64,000 nt of DNA from NCBI GenBank assembly GCA_020740775.1, contig JAHEWK010000005.1:2046001-2110000 (forward strand), written 5' to 3'. Below, in pieces: positions 9,835 to 22,600 of the stretch; the first letter of the stretch is position 1; each line of letters starts with the position of its first letter. The notes beneath the pieces are model-generated. The model ran no database searches and had not been told where the DNA came from. It worked only from the letters and a program-made list of their open reading frames with translations. Both the position numbers and the translations under genes were made by a program. The DNA is from Ilyonectria destructans. Its lineage: Eukaryota > Ascomycota > Sordariomycetes > Hypocreales > Nectriaceae.

Positions 9835-12800
9835 TTAATATGCGCCGTTGGTCATTTCATTCAAGATATCTCTCGTAATCAGCCTTCCCTTTAATAACGC
9901 CCTTTCTCCAATTGTCGCTCTCTTTGGCGAAAGCCTGCGGTTCTCCTTTCCTGCAATGGCAGGGGGAACCTTCCCCTTCGTAATTCTCTTGGGTGATTTG
10001 ATTCTCTGTGTTGGTCCTGTAGCGGTGATTTGAGTCCCCAAGTCTTCAAAATAATGGCTCTCGAGGGCATCAGCTGGCAAGTCATAGATCCAGTCGCGTT
10101 CCTCCATCAGCGAAATGAATTTGCTCAGCATGTTCTCATTACCGCTTCGCTTCAATGTGCTTTTGCTCCCTATCACGAGCAACTTGGTCTTCGCACGAGT
10201 GAACGCCACGTTGATTCTCCTCCAATCCTTTAATAAGTCGCCAATGTTGCAGGCCTCGTTACTTCGCACGAGACTAAGGACAATGACCTCCTTGTCTCGC
10301 CCTTGGAAGCGGTCGGTCGTGTGCATCTCCACCCCGGGAAAGCATTTGAGCTTGTCCTTCAGCAGTGACAATTGGGCCCGATAGTGAGTCATGACACCAA
10401 TCTCCACGTCTGGAACTCCCACAGTGAGGAGGGAATCGACGAGCTGAGAGACGATGCGGGCTTCAGCAGAGTTGACGATGCGTTTTCCCTGGGCTTCCTC
10501 GCGGACCAGAGGCTGAATGGTGTCCGTATTGATGAAGCGGACGCGAGCTTCGGCATCGAGAATATCATACAGCCAACACCGAGACGGTACTGGGCCAGTG
10601 CAGAATGACCGAGGACTGCCCGCGTGAAACAGAGTTGAAGCATCGTGGTGTCGTTGCTTGAGTGCATCCATTCTCGGGATATCAAGCTTGCGCTTTCGGA
10701 GCTGTTCGGTACCACAACGAAGTTTTCCTTCGTAAATCAAGGTATTACTAAGGGTCATGATATCTTCGCACATACGGTATTGATGCTCCAGGTTGACGAC
10801 TGACTCAGGATGGGTGTCCGAAAGGAGCTTGAACAAGCTCACATCAAGACCTCCTTCCCGTGCCTCCTCATTTCTGACCACAGGGGGGAGTTGGTTGTGG
10901 TCGCCGACAAGGACAAACGTTCGAGCCATCCTGATGGGGCCGGCGCAGATGGGTAGCGTGATTTGCGATGCCTCATCCACAATACAGTAGTCGAAGGAAC
11001 GCTCATGGAAGATGGGATGGTTGATGCCAAGACACGTTGTTGCGACAATCGGTGTCCCATGCCATGCGTCCTTGATCTCATCAAAGGACTTCATCGGTTG
11101 ACCAGCGAGGACGGCAAAGTCTTGAACTTCTGGGTGGACTTTTGCAGGAGCTCCCAGACGAAGAACAGGTATCTTGTCTTGTTTGAGCTTGAGTAGAATG
11201 TTGTCCACTGCGGTGTGGGTGTGAGACGTCAACAGCACACTCTTGCCCTGGGAGGTGAGGGCCCGAATGATGTGAGCGATGGTCGTGGTTTTGCCAGTAC
11301 CAGGCATACCAAGAACCAATGCGTAGTCCTCAGCACTCATAACTTTCTCAATGGCCCTCCGCTGATCAATATTCAGGGTGTCTCGATCCGATATCGTATA
11401 CTGGGTCGGTGCACTTTTGAATCTCGGGGCCATGAGGTCGACGATCAAATGTCGAATCTTTCGAGCTCCTGGCACGTCATCCGCCATAATCTGAACCAGA
11501 TTATTTCTGACAGTTGCCATTCCATTGCTGAACTCGTCTTGATCCAAACGGTATCGGATTGGCGGTTCTTTGATCTTGCCGCGGGTTTCATCCTGAGTAG
11601 CACCTTCATGAGCAACGTCCATGATGCTGGCGAAGACCTGGTTGTCGGTTTCGTCAAATCCAGGTTGTCGGATCCGAGCATTGTGAAGTCTCCTGTCCAC
11701 CGCTACATTGATCCTTTGCCTTTTCACTGCCGTCACATAGCCAATCGCCAGAGCGAAGTGTCCTTCCTCATCTGAAACAACCACAGGCTCTCCAACGGAC
11801 AGCTCGGACTCCAGGAACGAGAACCCAGGGGGGTGACTCCGTTTAATAAATGCGTAGTGATAACGATTGATCTTCGGGTTATCAGTATCGACAGAAGCTG
11901 ATCCTTCCTCGATAATGACATCTGCGAAACATCGAGACTTCTTTTCTCGTTCAACACTCGTCATGGTCCAGAGTTCTCGTTTGTTCTTCTGACTCTCCTT
12001 TTCTTCCTTGGTAAGAAGGTTCTCCCATTTGATAAAGAAGTCTTGGTGCTTGGGAGTGAGATGTTTGACCATCTCGTCAAATTTCTCGTGCATGCCGCTA
12101 GATTCTCCATCGCCGTCGTCTGCTAGTCGATGGTAATTGAAGCATGATGTCTTCGCATAGCATTTGCCACACATATGCTTGCTCTTCAGCATCGGGGGCA
12201 GCTGAACACTTCTTTCTCGGATATAACATGCTAATTGGTTGCGCTGCATAATCATATGTCGGAGTTCATGTCGAATTGCAGGAATCCGTATCGTCTTGGA
12301 AGTCTCCATGTAGTATAAGATGCCATATGCGATTTCAATGTCGTATCGGTCTGATAGCAGGAGGGTGTAAAGAGCCGTCTGAGCCATGTGGTTGCTGTTT
12401 TCATGCTTGCCAGTCTTAACTTCGAAAGGAACGGTCAAGGTTCGCATCTGCTTGCCGTCTTGCATGGTGACTTCAACGGTTGCATCTATATTCCCCTTGA
12501 GTCCGTACATGGGAGACCAGACATGCTCTTCGACATCCAAGAGTTTTGTAAGAGCCATGTTAGCCTTCTTCCCGTTTCGGTCCTCAACGACGGCGTCGGC
12601 CTAGAGAGTAATTAGACAGGGGCCTGCGACACAGGTCAACACCACATACCTTTGGTTGAGGTGACACGAAAGATTTGGCCCAGAAACCGAGTTCCGTCAT
12701 CTTTGAGAGGAGATGCTCCTTGGCCACGGCCATTCCAACTTTGATCATGTAGAGATCCTCCACATGCTTGTCCATAATTCGGTCAATTACCGTAGCCAGA

Positions 12801-14806
12801 AACCGAAGATCCCACCGATTAGCGAGCAATGCCTCCTGGAAGATCTCATGCAGCATCGTTCCATAAACTAACGGCGGTGTCGGTTCACTGGTGGCCTTGA
12901 CACGGTCTTGCAGCACAGCTCGTCGCATGCAGCCAAACGAGTCAGCCACCACAGTGGCCGAAATTAGCTGGTCAGGGTGTAGGATGAGTAGATTATGAGC
13001 ATCGTCGACAACGCATTGCCCCTTGGGTGTGAAATCTCCGATGACATGGACATACGCGTCTGCGTGAGCTGGTGTATCGAACCATGAAGCCCGAAGGTGA
13101 ACCGTTCTCGCATCCTTCTTGCTGTCGGCTTGGATGAGGAGGATCTAGTACGGCATTAGCGAGAGCAACACCTTCAGTTCATTGTAGCTGACCTTTTCGG
13201 GGCAAACTTGTCCATATTGGTTGACGTACTCGCCCTCTAGCACATTTGTCACCAAGTATCGCTGGATGGTCCTAGGCTTCCGGCTGCGCTGCCAGTTACT
13301 TAGTGAATGTTGCCTCGAGCGGTGTTCTTAACGTACGTCTCCGGGGGTGGCCTGGGTCTGCTTCGTTGCCTGGGTTGCTGCCAATTCTACGGCCTCAAAA
13401 TCAAAGTCGCCACCGAAAGCATCGCCAAATTCATCATCCGGGTCTCCTAGGTCTTTTTCCACTTTGATAGGAGTTTTCGGGGCCTTAGGTCGAGGGGTTC
13501 CAGTTGGTGCTTGTGAAGCATGCTGAGATTCCACTGTCGTGATGAGTTCCTCTGCTTCATCAAAGATGTCGTCGTCCAGGTCCTCGAACTCGTCCGCCAC
13601 AAGAGGTTCAGTCTCCTTTTGCTGTTGCCCCGTAGCATTTGTATTGTTCTTGTTAGCCACGGGGGTCTCAAGTTGTGTTGCGTTAATGCTAGCTTCAAGT
13701 TCCATCATAGCATCGTCATCAAAGTCGTCAAAATCATCATCGCCATAATCTGAAGAGGTTGGTTTCGGGGGAGTGTCGCGTGTTACTCGGTATGGTGACC
13801 CAACGGATGTAGCAGATATCCGCCTCTTCTTAGGAGAAGGGGACTCGCCAGTTAGATCCTCGATTTCAACCTCGCTCTGTCCGTTGATGCTGCTCGTCAC
13901 CGTATCTAGCAGAGCCGTGACAAGAGAGGATTTGGATGCAGCCTCCCGCTCCTCTCTCTCTCCACTAGCCCGCCCACCTGATATTGACCTCTCGACCTTT
14001 CGTCTCTTGGGGTAGTTCAATCCACAGCTGATTGCTCGCCGAAGGTTACCATCAGCGGATTGTGCTGCTGGTCCCTTCGAGGGCCTTGGTGATGACGACA
14101 CCATCAACTGAGCTAATGCCGGGTTCGCAATGCTCAAAGGCGTATTTGCATTCTGGGATCCGTTCAGGGAGTATCGATCCCACAACTCGAGGGTCGGGTC
14201 GGCGTGAGGTGACTTCAATGCCTGGGCGAGCTTCTTGAAATTGACCGAGGGGGGATTGGGCTTGTCCGCTGCTGGCGATGATATCGGTGATGAGCTCCTA
14301 GCACGCTTCCTTCCCTTTCGGGGCATCATGGGAGACAGAGCGGAGACGTAGAGGGTGTCCTGCCTGTTGTCCCAGAGCAGTCGGTCGTTCGGGGAGGTGT
14401 GGGATTCGTCTTCGGCAGCACTAGTTGGTTCGATAAGATCTCGCCAAGTTAGTCGAGTCACCGGTGTCACGGCGCTGTCGTCCTTGGAGCGGTTCAACGG
14501 CGACGGCCGCTGCGCATCGGTGGAGGCGCCACCAGCTTTCTGCCCATCGTTTGAGTCGCTTGTGGCCGCATCGTCGGGATGTGCTTGGTATTGAAATTGG
14601 TTCAGCTTGCTCTTCGTGACCTCTGAAACTGGTCGTAGAGCTCCTGGCTTTGGTGTTTGGAAGACGGGGTTGCTCTTCGATCGCTGCCACGGAGAGCGGT
14701 TCTGTTGACAGTGATTAACGGACTGGGGGCCGTGTAAACACAACACAGGAAGAACACTTACCTTGGACACCCCAACATAGTCGGAATAGGACTTTTGGAG
14801 AGGCAT
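9835..14806 (-). CDS. DNA2: DNA replication ATP-dependent helicase/nuclease DNA2
   Basis: Five exons: 14806-14762, 14701-13337, 13288-13193, 13144-12650, 12600-9835; 1,588 aa. The first 470 or so residues are low-complexity and acidic, typical of the Dna2 N-terminus. The RecB-like nuclease follows: a conserved Cys in GCMRRAVLQDR (about 576), YGTMLHEIFQEAL, GNIDATVEV and FEVKTGKH. The Fe-S cluster trio C-x2-C-x5-C is near 811 (CGKCYAKTSC). The SF1 helicase has Walker A GMPGTGKTTT (about 1100), DEAS (about 1210), HQYRM, and C-terminal VAFTRAKTKLLVIG. Role: Okazaki-fragment flap processing and end resection. All introns are 48-60 bp. The ATG at 14806 opens a 15-residue first exon; no earlier ATG is in frame. 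Confidence 0.95.
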
Positions 14807-15261
14807 GATATTCAGCAATGGCAATCAGGCTTGGGCGATTCACAAGCCTTGTCCATGAGTGCGAGATGGAAACCGTGATTCAAGTCTTGGCCCACAATCG
14901 GAAATCGCAGGGAGCAACCGCGATGCGGTGGTGGACGCGTTTAATGGCCTGGACCGCGTCGCGACCCACCCCGCTACAGCAACACGCGCCGCTTCTGGAA
15001 TTGACATTGAATCACCACCAGCACGTGATCTGTATCTCTTATCGATAAAGCTTGCCCCAGATCATAGATGTTCCGCCTACCAAGCCTGCAGATCGATGTC
15101 ATCCCTCCACTTGCGTCACTCATCCCGCTTCGTCCCGTCATCCGATCTCCTCAACCTCTCTTTTGTTTCTTGGTCATTTGCTCTGAAATCATTCAACCCC
15201 GTGACCAATTTGTCCTGGTCAATTGGATTTCGACCTTGAGCAGGAGCTGCTCGCCAACATA
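14807..15261. promoter_or_regulatory. Divergent promoter region, DNA2 / unnamed two-TM protein
   Basis: This 455-bp gap lies between divergent ATGs. The side nearer 15150-15260 is pyrimidine-rich, like a leader for the plus-strand gene. I did not identify cell-cycle or other named sites by eye. Confidence 0.5.
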
Positions 15262-16488
15262 ATGAACCCACCAACCAATGGCGGGCCCCCGCGAGGAGGC
15301 TCCCAGGCCTACCGGCAGACCATGGATGAGTGGCGCCAGCAGGCCCTCGCCGACCGCGGTCAGTATGAGGAGCGCGTCAAGGCCCAGATCAACCGGAGCT
15401 TCCAGGAATACTCCCCTCCGTGGTATGCATCGGCCGTCGGCTTCCGCCGGGACCGAAACCTCCTCGTCGTGACATCGAGAGTCTCGGGTTTTGCATCCAC
15501 TCTAGGCCGGGACCTGGAAGACTCCGAGGCCAAGGCCATTGCGGAATACACTTTAACCAATATTCACACCAATGCAGCGCTCAAATGGGCCACCATCGGC
15601 CTGGCTGCCTACATGACGTATCGTGGCCGTCGCACCTGGCAATTTCCCTTCTATAAGCCCAAGTTGGGCGGCAAGTTCAACCCGAATGAAGCCACCAGTA
15701 TCTTCACAAACAAGAAGATACGGGGCCCCTACCCGCGTCTCACTTGGCACACACTCCGCTTCACAGCTTATGCCGCCGTCACGATGCTCATGGTAGAGCC
15801 TGTCTTCCGTTCCGTCAACTTCGTTCGAACAGAGTCAGCCATGGCTCGGGATCCACGGCTCGCCCAATTCATCAAGGAAGCTACCACCCGAGTTGAGAAG
15901 GTCATGCTTGAGGGTTCTGCAGGCTCAGGACAAACTCAGTCGGAACAAGGGAGGCAGAGTGGCGACGAGAAGCCAGGGAGTAGTGACGAGGTCGATGGGG
16001 ATCCATTCCCAGCCAGGAGGCGCCTCATCGAGATGCGTCCGCCATGGGCGGATCTTCAAAAACCATTGCCTCCTGTACAAACCCAACAGTCCAGCCACGA
16101 CTGGAGCGTCCTCGACGATGATGATGCCTCCCCTGTTGCCGCCAGCGCCAAGAATGCGCGAACCCCCACAACCTCTGGAGGCTCCTCATGGGAACGCCTC
16201 CGAAGCCAGAACCAGTCCAGCCAACAACCACAGCCGCAAGCCGAATCTCAAGTCCAAGGCGGCTGGGCCAGTGCCAGCAGTCCCCAGTCTCAATCCCAGT
16301 CTGAATCTGGATGGGGTAGCAACACCAACACAAGCTCCGAGTGGGGTGGTTCCAAAGATAGCTACCCGTACGGCAGTGCGGACGAGGAGACAGCCTCAGG
16401 CAAGGGACAAGCACAGAGGGAGTTTGATCAGATGCTTGAGCGAGAGCGGCAAGGCAATGACCAGAGCCGACAGTGGGGAGGCCGGTAA
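15262..16488 (+). CDS. Conserved-looking fungal protein with two predicted membrane segments, function unknown
   Basis: Single exon, 408 aa. I do not recognise the family. The N-terminal 250 residues look well structured: an Arg-rich amphipathic start, a possible membrane segment (ALKWATIGLAAYMTYRG, about residues 105-122) and a second (FTAYAAVTMLMVEPVF, about 168-184). After residue 250 the protein becomes a Gln/Ser/Gly-rich tail (repeated QSQSQ and WGS patterns), probably disordered. The frame stays open 13 codons upstream, but the first ATG is at 15262. Two short hydrophobic helices with a basic N-terminus would suit mitochondrial inner-membrane or ER location; that is a guess. Confidence 0.75.
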   Translation: MNPPTNGGPPRGGSQAYRQTMDEWRQQALADRGQYEERVKAQINRSFQEYSPPWYASAVGFRRDRNLLVVTSRVSGFASTLGRDLEDSEAKAIAEYTLTNIHTNAALKWATIGLAAYMTYRGRRTWQFPFYKPKLGGKFNPNEATSIFTNKKIRGPYPRLTWHTLRFTAYAAVTMLMVEPVFRSVNFVRTESAMARDPRLAQFIKEATTRVEKVMLEGSAGSGQTQSEQGRQSGDEKPGSSDEVDGDPFPARRRLIEMRPPWADLQKPLPPVQTQQSSHDWSVLDDDDASPVAASAKNARTPTTSGGSSWERLRSQNQSSQQPQPQAESQVQGGWASASSPQSQSQSESGWGSNTNTSSEWGGSKDSYPYGSADEETASGKGQAQREFDQMLERERQGNDQSRQWGGR

Positions 16489-16801
16489 AAAGGGAACAGG
16501 CCAAGGTGGAGGGTATCTAATTGTATATCAATAGGGGCCTCGCAGCTCATGTCCTATCTGTATAGTATCTGGGGCTAAACAAAAGAAACATTCAAGAATT
16601 TTTACTGTTTCTTCAATCACAAAGTGCGGGACTAAACATACTCGGACGAGAGAGGCACACAAAGTAATACTAAATCTCGAAAGAAACCCACATGCATTAA
16701 CACTAGGCCGGCATCAACACCGATTCACTATGTTCTGTCAGGTACAACGCAAAATAAACCTGTCAAGAAGCCCAAGACAGGCGCACTATCTACACTCTTT
16801 T
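16489..16801. other. Convergent 3' intergenic region
   Basis: About 310 bp between the stops of the two-TM protein gene (+) and the AIM21-like gene (-). It is AT-rich and probably 3' UTR from both sides. No gene seen. Confidence 0.5.
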
Positions 16802-19611
16802 TCAAGCCTTAACCTCCTCAGAGACCTCCACGGGCTCCACTTCATTGCCACTCTTCTTCTCAACGCTGGCTTCGGGGATAGTCTCCGCCGTGCTAGCAAC
16901 GAGGGTCTTTTCCTCCTCGACGGACGTCTCCGTCTTCTCTCCAGGCACCTCTGTCTTCTCTTCAGGCGCCTCCGTCTTCTCTTCAGGCACCTCCGTCTTC
17001 TCTTCAGGCACCTCCGTCTTCTCTTCAGGCGTCTCCGTCTTCTCTTCAGGCGCTTCCGGTTTCTCTTCAGGTGTAGGTTTTGAGTCCTCCGAGGTCTCTG
17101 CCTCAGCTTCTTCAGCAGGCTCCTCCGAAACATTGGTTTCGGGGACCTCCTCAGTCTTTTCTACCTCTTCCTCTTCCACGACCGGGGCAGGCGCCTCCTC
17201 ACCAGCAACAGCCAAGTTGCCTTGCTCAGGGTCAATAGACCAGAACGTTTGCGGCATGGAGAAGGTCAGGGTCGGTCCAGACGTCTTTGCGGGCTCAGGA
17301 GCGGCAGGGCTCTTGGCCGGGGCACGACGCTGAGGACCACGCGCGCGGCCCTTTCGGGCATCGGCAAGCGGAGCTTTCTCCTTCTCCTCAGTGAGATCCT
17401 CCTGAGGGTTAGGTTCCTCCTTCTTGGGAGCCTGAGGTCCCAGTTGGAGGCGCTTGTTAAGATCGCTCATGAAACCCGCCTGTAAGGCGGCAATCTTGCC
17501 ACCCACCGGTCTACTGGGCACGGGCGGTTTCGGCTTGGAGAACTCGCCGTCCTTTGAATCTCCAGACGAACTCTTGCCTGGTCTGGGTGGGATCTGAGGC
17601 TTTGGCTTGTCCGAAACCGGAGGCCTAGACTTCTGGGTATCGTCAACGGGAGACTTGGGCTTAGGACGATCAGGAACGGCGGGCCGTTCTGAAGGTTCTG
17701 TGATCTTCTTGGCAGGTCGTGATGGAATCTCGGGCTTGCTCTCCTCCTCTATTGACGCGGAGACAGTTGCCTCATAGAGCTGGCTTTCCGGGACATCCTC
17801 CCAGATATCTCGACTGGGAAAACGTTGGTTGAGTACCGGTCTCTTATTTGTCAGAAAGGACCCGGATTTCGTCTCAGGCTCAGTCCAGGTTGGCTTCTCT
17901 TGGCTCCGAGTGGTGGTGTTCACATCAGCAGGCCCATTCACCTCACGTTCTGCCAGCTCCTCCTGCTTTTGGGCGAAGGCGTGAGCGGGGGTCTGGGGAC
18001 GATCTTGGACCCCTGGTGACAACGTCCTCATCTTCTCTGTCAAGTCAGGCGTTGAAACCTCTGCAGTGTAGTGGACGCTGTTGGGCGCATCTTCCCAGAC
18101 GTCCTTGCTGGGGAAGTAATGCCGGGCCTTTGCCTCAGAAGTAGCCGCTTTTTGCGCCTCATCCTTGCCTTCCTCAGGGAAGAGCGGCTCGTACTCCTTG
18201 ACATCATCCAGGGGCGTAGAACCAAAGTCCTGAGAGGGGTTCTCCTTGTAAATGCTCGTGGGCCGACTGTTAGGTCGGCTATGGGACTCTTCCATCTCAT
18301 TGGAGGTTCTACGGCGTTCGGGAGGATGAACTGCCGGCTGCTGGATATAGGGAGACTTGTCCTTGCCGACTTCATCAGGGGCCAGGATAGGAGCTGTGTA
18401 CTCCTGCTCCTCCTCGTCAATAGCGTGATCGCTATCGCCAGGTGAACGATACTGAGGGTGCTCGGGGTCATCAATGTGAACCGTCTTCTCGCCATCGGGG
18501 CCGGTGATCTCAGACTTGAAGGACAGAGCGCTGGCCTGGTCTCTACCATTTGAGGCGGGAAGCGGTGATGAGATGCGTGAGTACTCCTCACTGGCCTGGA
18601 AACCGACCTCCTCAGTGGGGGCAGCGTGATACTCCGAAGAGGTTGCTGCGCATAATATGTTAGTCCATTGCGTCGCATCACGTATGATCAGCACTTACCC
18701 AGGCCCGATCCGCGGCTTGCAGTGTCTCGAACGAGCTTGTTCAGGTCATCTTTGCTCATGGCGAAATCATTCTGGCGGTCGTGAATGGGGGTCTTGTGCT
18801 CCCTGTCGAAGACATGAGGGTTCTTCTCATAATACGCCTTGTCGAGCTTGTCCTGGGGCGCAACACCGTGGCCATGCATGCCGTAGCTTCCAGGAGGTCC
18901 ACCGCGAGAACTGTGCTTGCGATGGTGGTTCTTCTTGAACTCATCGGAGCCAGGAGCGGGTGACGGAGCCTGAACATCGCCCAGATGGGGGTTCATAGGC
19001 ACGCGCTGTCCAATCTCGGGGATACCCTCGTCATCCACATCAGGCTGGCTCTCAGTCGCCGAGAAGGCGGTACTGGGCTTCTTCTTTAGAGCATCGCGAG
19101 AAGCAGGACGGCCAATGCCAAAGGCAGCGGCCTTGTCAGAGTCGGTGCGGGTGACGGTCTGGACTCGCTGCTTGGCGCTCTGAGCGGGTAGCGAGGGCTT
19201 GGGGGCGTGGAGTTTAAGGTCCTCGGCGACGGTGCGAGTCTGCTCCGGCGATGATGCTCGCTCTTGCTCCTGCTTCTCTGCCGCGAACTCTTCGGCCACA
19301 GCGCTGTATTCAAGGCCCTCTTCACCGACAGAGGGCATGGCGACGCTGCTAGAGCGGTCGATTGGGTCTTGGGAGTCGACAACATCGTTGGAGCTAAAGT
19401 GGAGGGCTCTGGGGCTCTTCTGGGGGATGCCATCGTTGAGCGGCGAGGGAGCGAAGCGGTCGGGATTGGGAGATATCGAGCGGTCGATCAAGCGTTTAGC
19501 AGCGGGACGAGGAGGAATCTTGGGGACAGACGCGGCCGAGTCATCCTTGTCCTGGCCTCGCGAAGGCCGGGGAGGAATGGCGGGCGTCTGTTGCATAGTT
19601 GCGGCAGTCAT
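16802..19611 (-). CDS. AIM21: AIM21-like proline-rich actin-patch regulator
   Basis: Exons 19611-18699 and 18645-16802; 918 aa; the 53-bp intron has donor G|GTAAGTG and acceptor GCGCAG. The protein is almost wholly disordered. It starts with IPPRPSRG and KIPPRPAAKRLIDRS...SPNPDRFAPSP, the opening block I associate with the fungal AIM21 family. Many short PxIPPRP/PxxPxRP motifs suited to SH3 binding follow between residues 560 and 680 (SDKPKPQIPPRPGKSS, KPKPPVPSRPVGGKIAALQ). In yeast, Aim21 works with Tda2 at cortical actin patches. A related block (FPS-DIWEDVP / FPSKDVWEDAP) occurs twice. The C-terminal part carries a 21-bp tandem repeat. Assignment rests on the N-terminal block and composition, so it is probable, not certain. 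Confidence 0.68.
16929..17075 (-). repeat. 21-bp coding minisatellite in the AIM21-like gene
   Basis: About seven tandem 21-bp units encode the heptad EEKTE[AVT]P. The unit GTCTTCTC (plus strand) recurs at 16932, 16953, 16974, 16995, 17016 and 17037, with a degenerate copy at 17058. The period is a multiple of three, so copy-number change would not break the frame. Inner units are nearly identical; outer ones have drifted. Confidence 0.9.
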
Positions 19612-22600
19612 TGTTGTTTATTCGGATGCTCGGGACGAGCTAAAGTGTGTGTAAGGGTCGACGAATAGACGAGGGAGCGGGAAGGGGCGTCGTGGTCTTG
19701 TATACTAGCAACTGGAGGGGCCAACAAGAGGCCGGCGGTCAGCATAGAGTTTCGACGACAGCAACTGTAGCAGCACAGGGCCGAATTGAGTCGACGACAG
19801 ATAGGCGACTGGGTGGGGAGGGGCGGGACAGGGGAATCGCAGAGCTTCTTCAGCTCCAGCGCGGGAGCTGCATGGCTCTGACTCTAGAGCGTTGCTAAGA
19901 GCCACGGCTTATCACCGCCATCGAGATGGTTCATTGCGCTATCAGAGATAGAGGGATGCCATGGCGCCCACTGCGCCCGCCGCAGCCCACCCGCACACCA
20001 CGGTCAGGGGACGGAACTTACCAATGGGGTGGCGGTGATTGGTATGGGAAATCCCCCGATGCCGATGGGTGATGGCGATGTTACTGTGACATTCACAGTC
20101 GAGGGTGCGTGGTGATGGCTTCGAGTGCTGTTGCGCCAGGTCTCAGTCTCGCACACGTCAAACGCCTTGGAGTATCGGTCTGAGCTTGTACCTCGAGGCT
20201 CGTGGGCTCCGGTCGATCGCGGGCGGCCCCAATTGTCACTTTATATGCTCCAGCATCCACCTCAGCGGCGTCCAGGTGACGGTCAGTGCCACTTTACTAT
20301 TACCGTGCTATAAAAGCTGGACGACCTTGTACGTCGTCACTTGTTGGCGAAAACAGGGATGCTAATGGCGCCAAGGCCACGGTGTGAGACGTGGCCGATC
20401 ACGCACTGTAATCAAGCAGCCGATGGTCCAATCCACTTGTGCCATGCCCTCGTCTGGCAAACTGCTCTTGACGTGTGCATCCTGCAAGTCCAGACTCGTC
20501 ACCGTCATCAGGGCCCTCCCCCCTATGTCTTTTTGGCGTCTTTCAATGGTCTGGTCGGACGGGCGACACCTGACTGCACAAATTGGCCGCTTTTCTCGCA
20601 CCCTTCTCATCGTCTAGCAGCTTGCCCTGGGACTCGCAGCTTGACCAGTTCGCCCGGGGCTACATCAGTCCCTCGAGGCCCAGACACAGTGCGCCACACC
20701 CCGCATGATGCCACCATCCAAGTGTACTTCGTACGCGCAAGTTGTTGGACGGAAACGGCCATTTCTCTTCCCTGCAGACGCTGCAGCACCCGGCCTCAAA
20801 CTTGTCCATGATCCACCTCAAGTGACGGCTGTTTGGGAGGCAGCAAACCAGACAGGCCGGTTCTCTTCACCTCGTAATATTTCGAGACAGCAAAGAAACC
20901 AGGGAAGAGCCCCCGTCAATGCAACCGCCGGTACCCCGAACAGCCAGGTCCCGCCCTGGCCCTGTCTCGAAGAGAGCAGCTGACGAGAAATGGGCCCCTG
21001 GTTGACATTGTTGGGGAGAGCTTGTGACGGTACCAAACCGTCCAGTACGTACACCGTCATGAGGTACAGTACAGCGTCCGCATAAACGCCCGGTCTGGCG
21101 CCCACACCTGAGGTACCTTGGCTCGCTCCCACCGAGCACAACGTAGGTACTTCCCACATGGCGGGGACCCGTCTGCAGCGCCGCATCCCCACCGATCGAA
21201 CTGAGCTGCTCGTGCTTCTGCTCGAGCTAGGAGATGCCAGGCGGTGTCGCTGCGCCATGGGATGCCAGGGAATGACGCTTACTCGCCGGCATCCTACTGG
21301 TCCAGACGAAGAACCAATACTGCAGTCGCATGACCCCGGCGACGCAGCTAGATGTATCCGAACGTGCAAAGACCTGTCTACTGAAAATGGTACAAGTCAA
21401 AACGAACCTTGAAAACTGGTCCTAGTGAGGTCGACGGGCTGCTCAGCAACCTGGGAGCTGGGGAGATAGCTAGCCGGCGGTGGCCCGGTTACCTGCTGTA
21501 AAGGCTCCGGAGTTCCGGGAGCGCTCTTCAGAGTCATCACTCATGACTCTCAAAGACTGGGGTCAAAGACTCCGGGAGCTGGACAACTGGGCAAGTTGAT
21601 GGCCTCTGGAAAGACAGAAAAAACTCTGTTCCCCTGGCCAGCAACCCCGTCGATCAGATGCAGCGTGCGCCAGTCGAATCACATCGCACCTCGCCCGTCC
21701 CGCTCCCTCAAGCCCGGACCTGTCACCAAGCGGGCACATGATGCCACCGGGAAGCACATCCATCCCCACGGTGCGGTTCTTCCGTCTACGCCCATCATGA
21801 CGCCATGCCCAATTGCCCCTCTGTCCAGGCCCTGCCAAACGCCAGAGCTCCAGTGCTCCGAAGGAGGGGCCGCCGCCCCTGGGGGTCTGGAAGTGCAAAT
21901 CCTTGATCCAGAGCCGGTCCGGCCCAGCGGTCCTGTGCCCTGTGGCCCTCCACCGCGAAAAGTGTAAGTGTAATTCTCAAATGTAATTCCAACGCCGTGG
22001 ACGAGGCCGGTCGAGAAGCCCTTTCCATTCCATCACATCCCACGGTAACCCCTCATCCCCATTCCATCCTCGAGTCGGCGCCCTATTGTGTCTCGGTCAG
22101 CGCCCAGCTTCCCCATTCAATCACCAGTTATCATGCAGTGCAGAGTACGTATCTACGTAGACGAAGGGAGTAACTCCACACGCTGGCGTTATCCACAGTG
22201 CCCGGTACAGGTGCCGCCTTCCAGGCCATCAGTGCCTGTCCCGCTATCCCCCTTGGGGGTACTGGTGAGATCTCAGCTCATCACGAGGAGCCACAGGGAC
22301 TTTGCCCCGGCCCCTCCAGCTATTCTTGGCTGGTCAGTGCCCGGCTGGTGCTTGACGCCGCTGATCGACAAGTTGGGTCAACTGCATCTAGAACCGTCAT
22401 CTGATCTCGCTCTCACCGAACGGCTCCTGTAAATGGTAGTTGTAATGCAAACTCAGCAATTGCATTGGTTCAAGTTCGCAGCCTCTGCCTGCGACTGCTA
22501 CGAATTCTACACCGCAAGTAGTTCCTAACCGACGCTAGGCTACTAACCCTACTCTGTCCAATAGTGCGTATTTAGAGCTGTCAGTATGTGAAGCTCAAAG

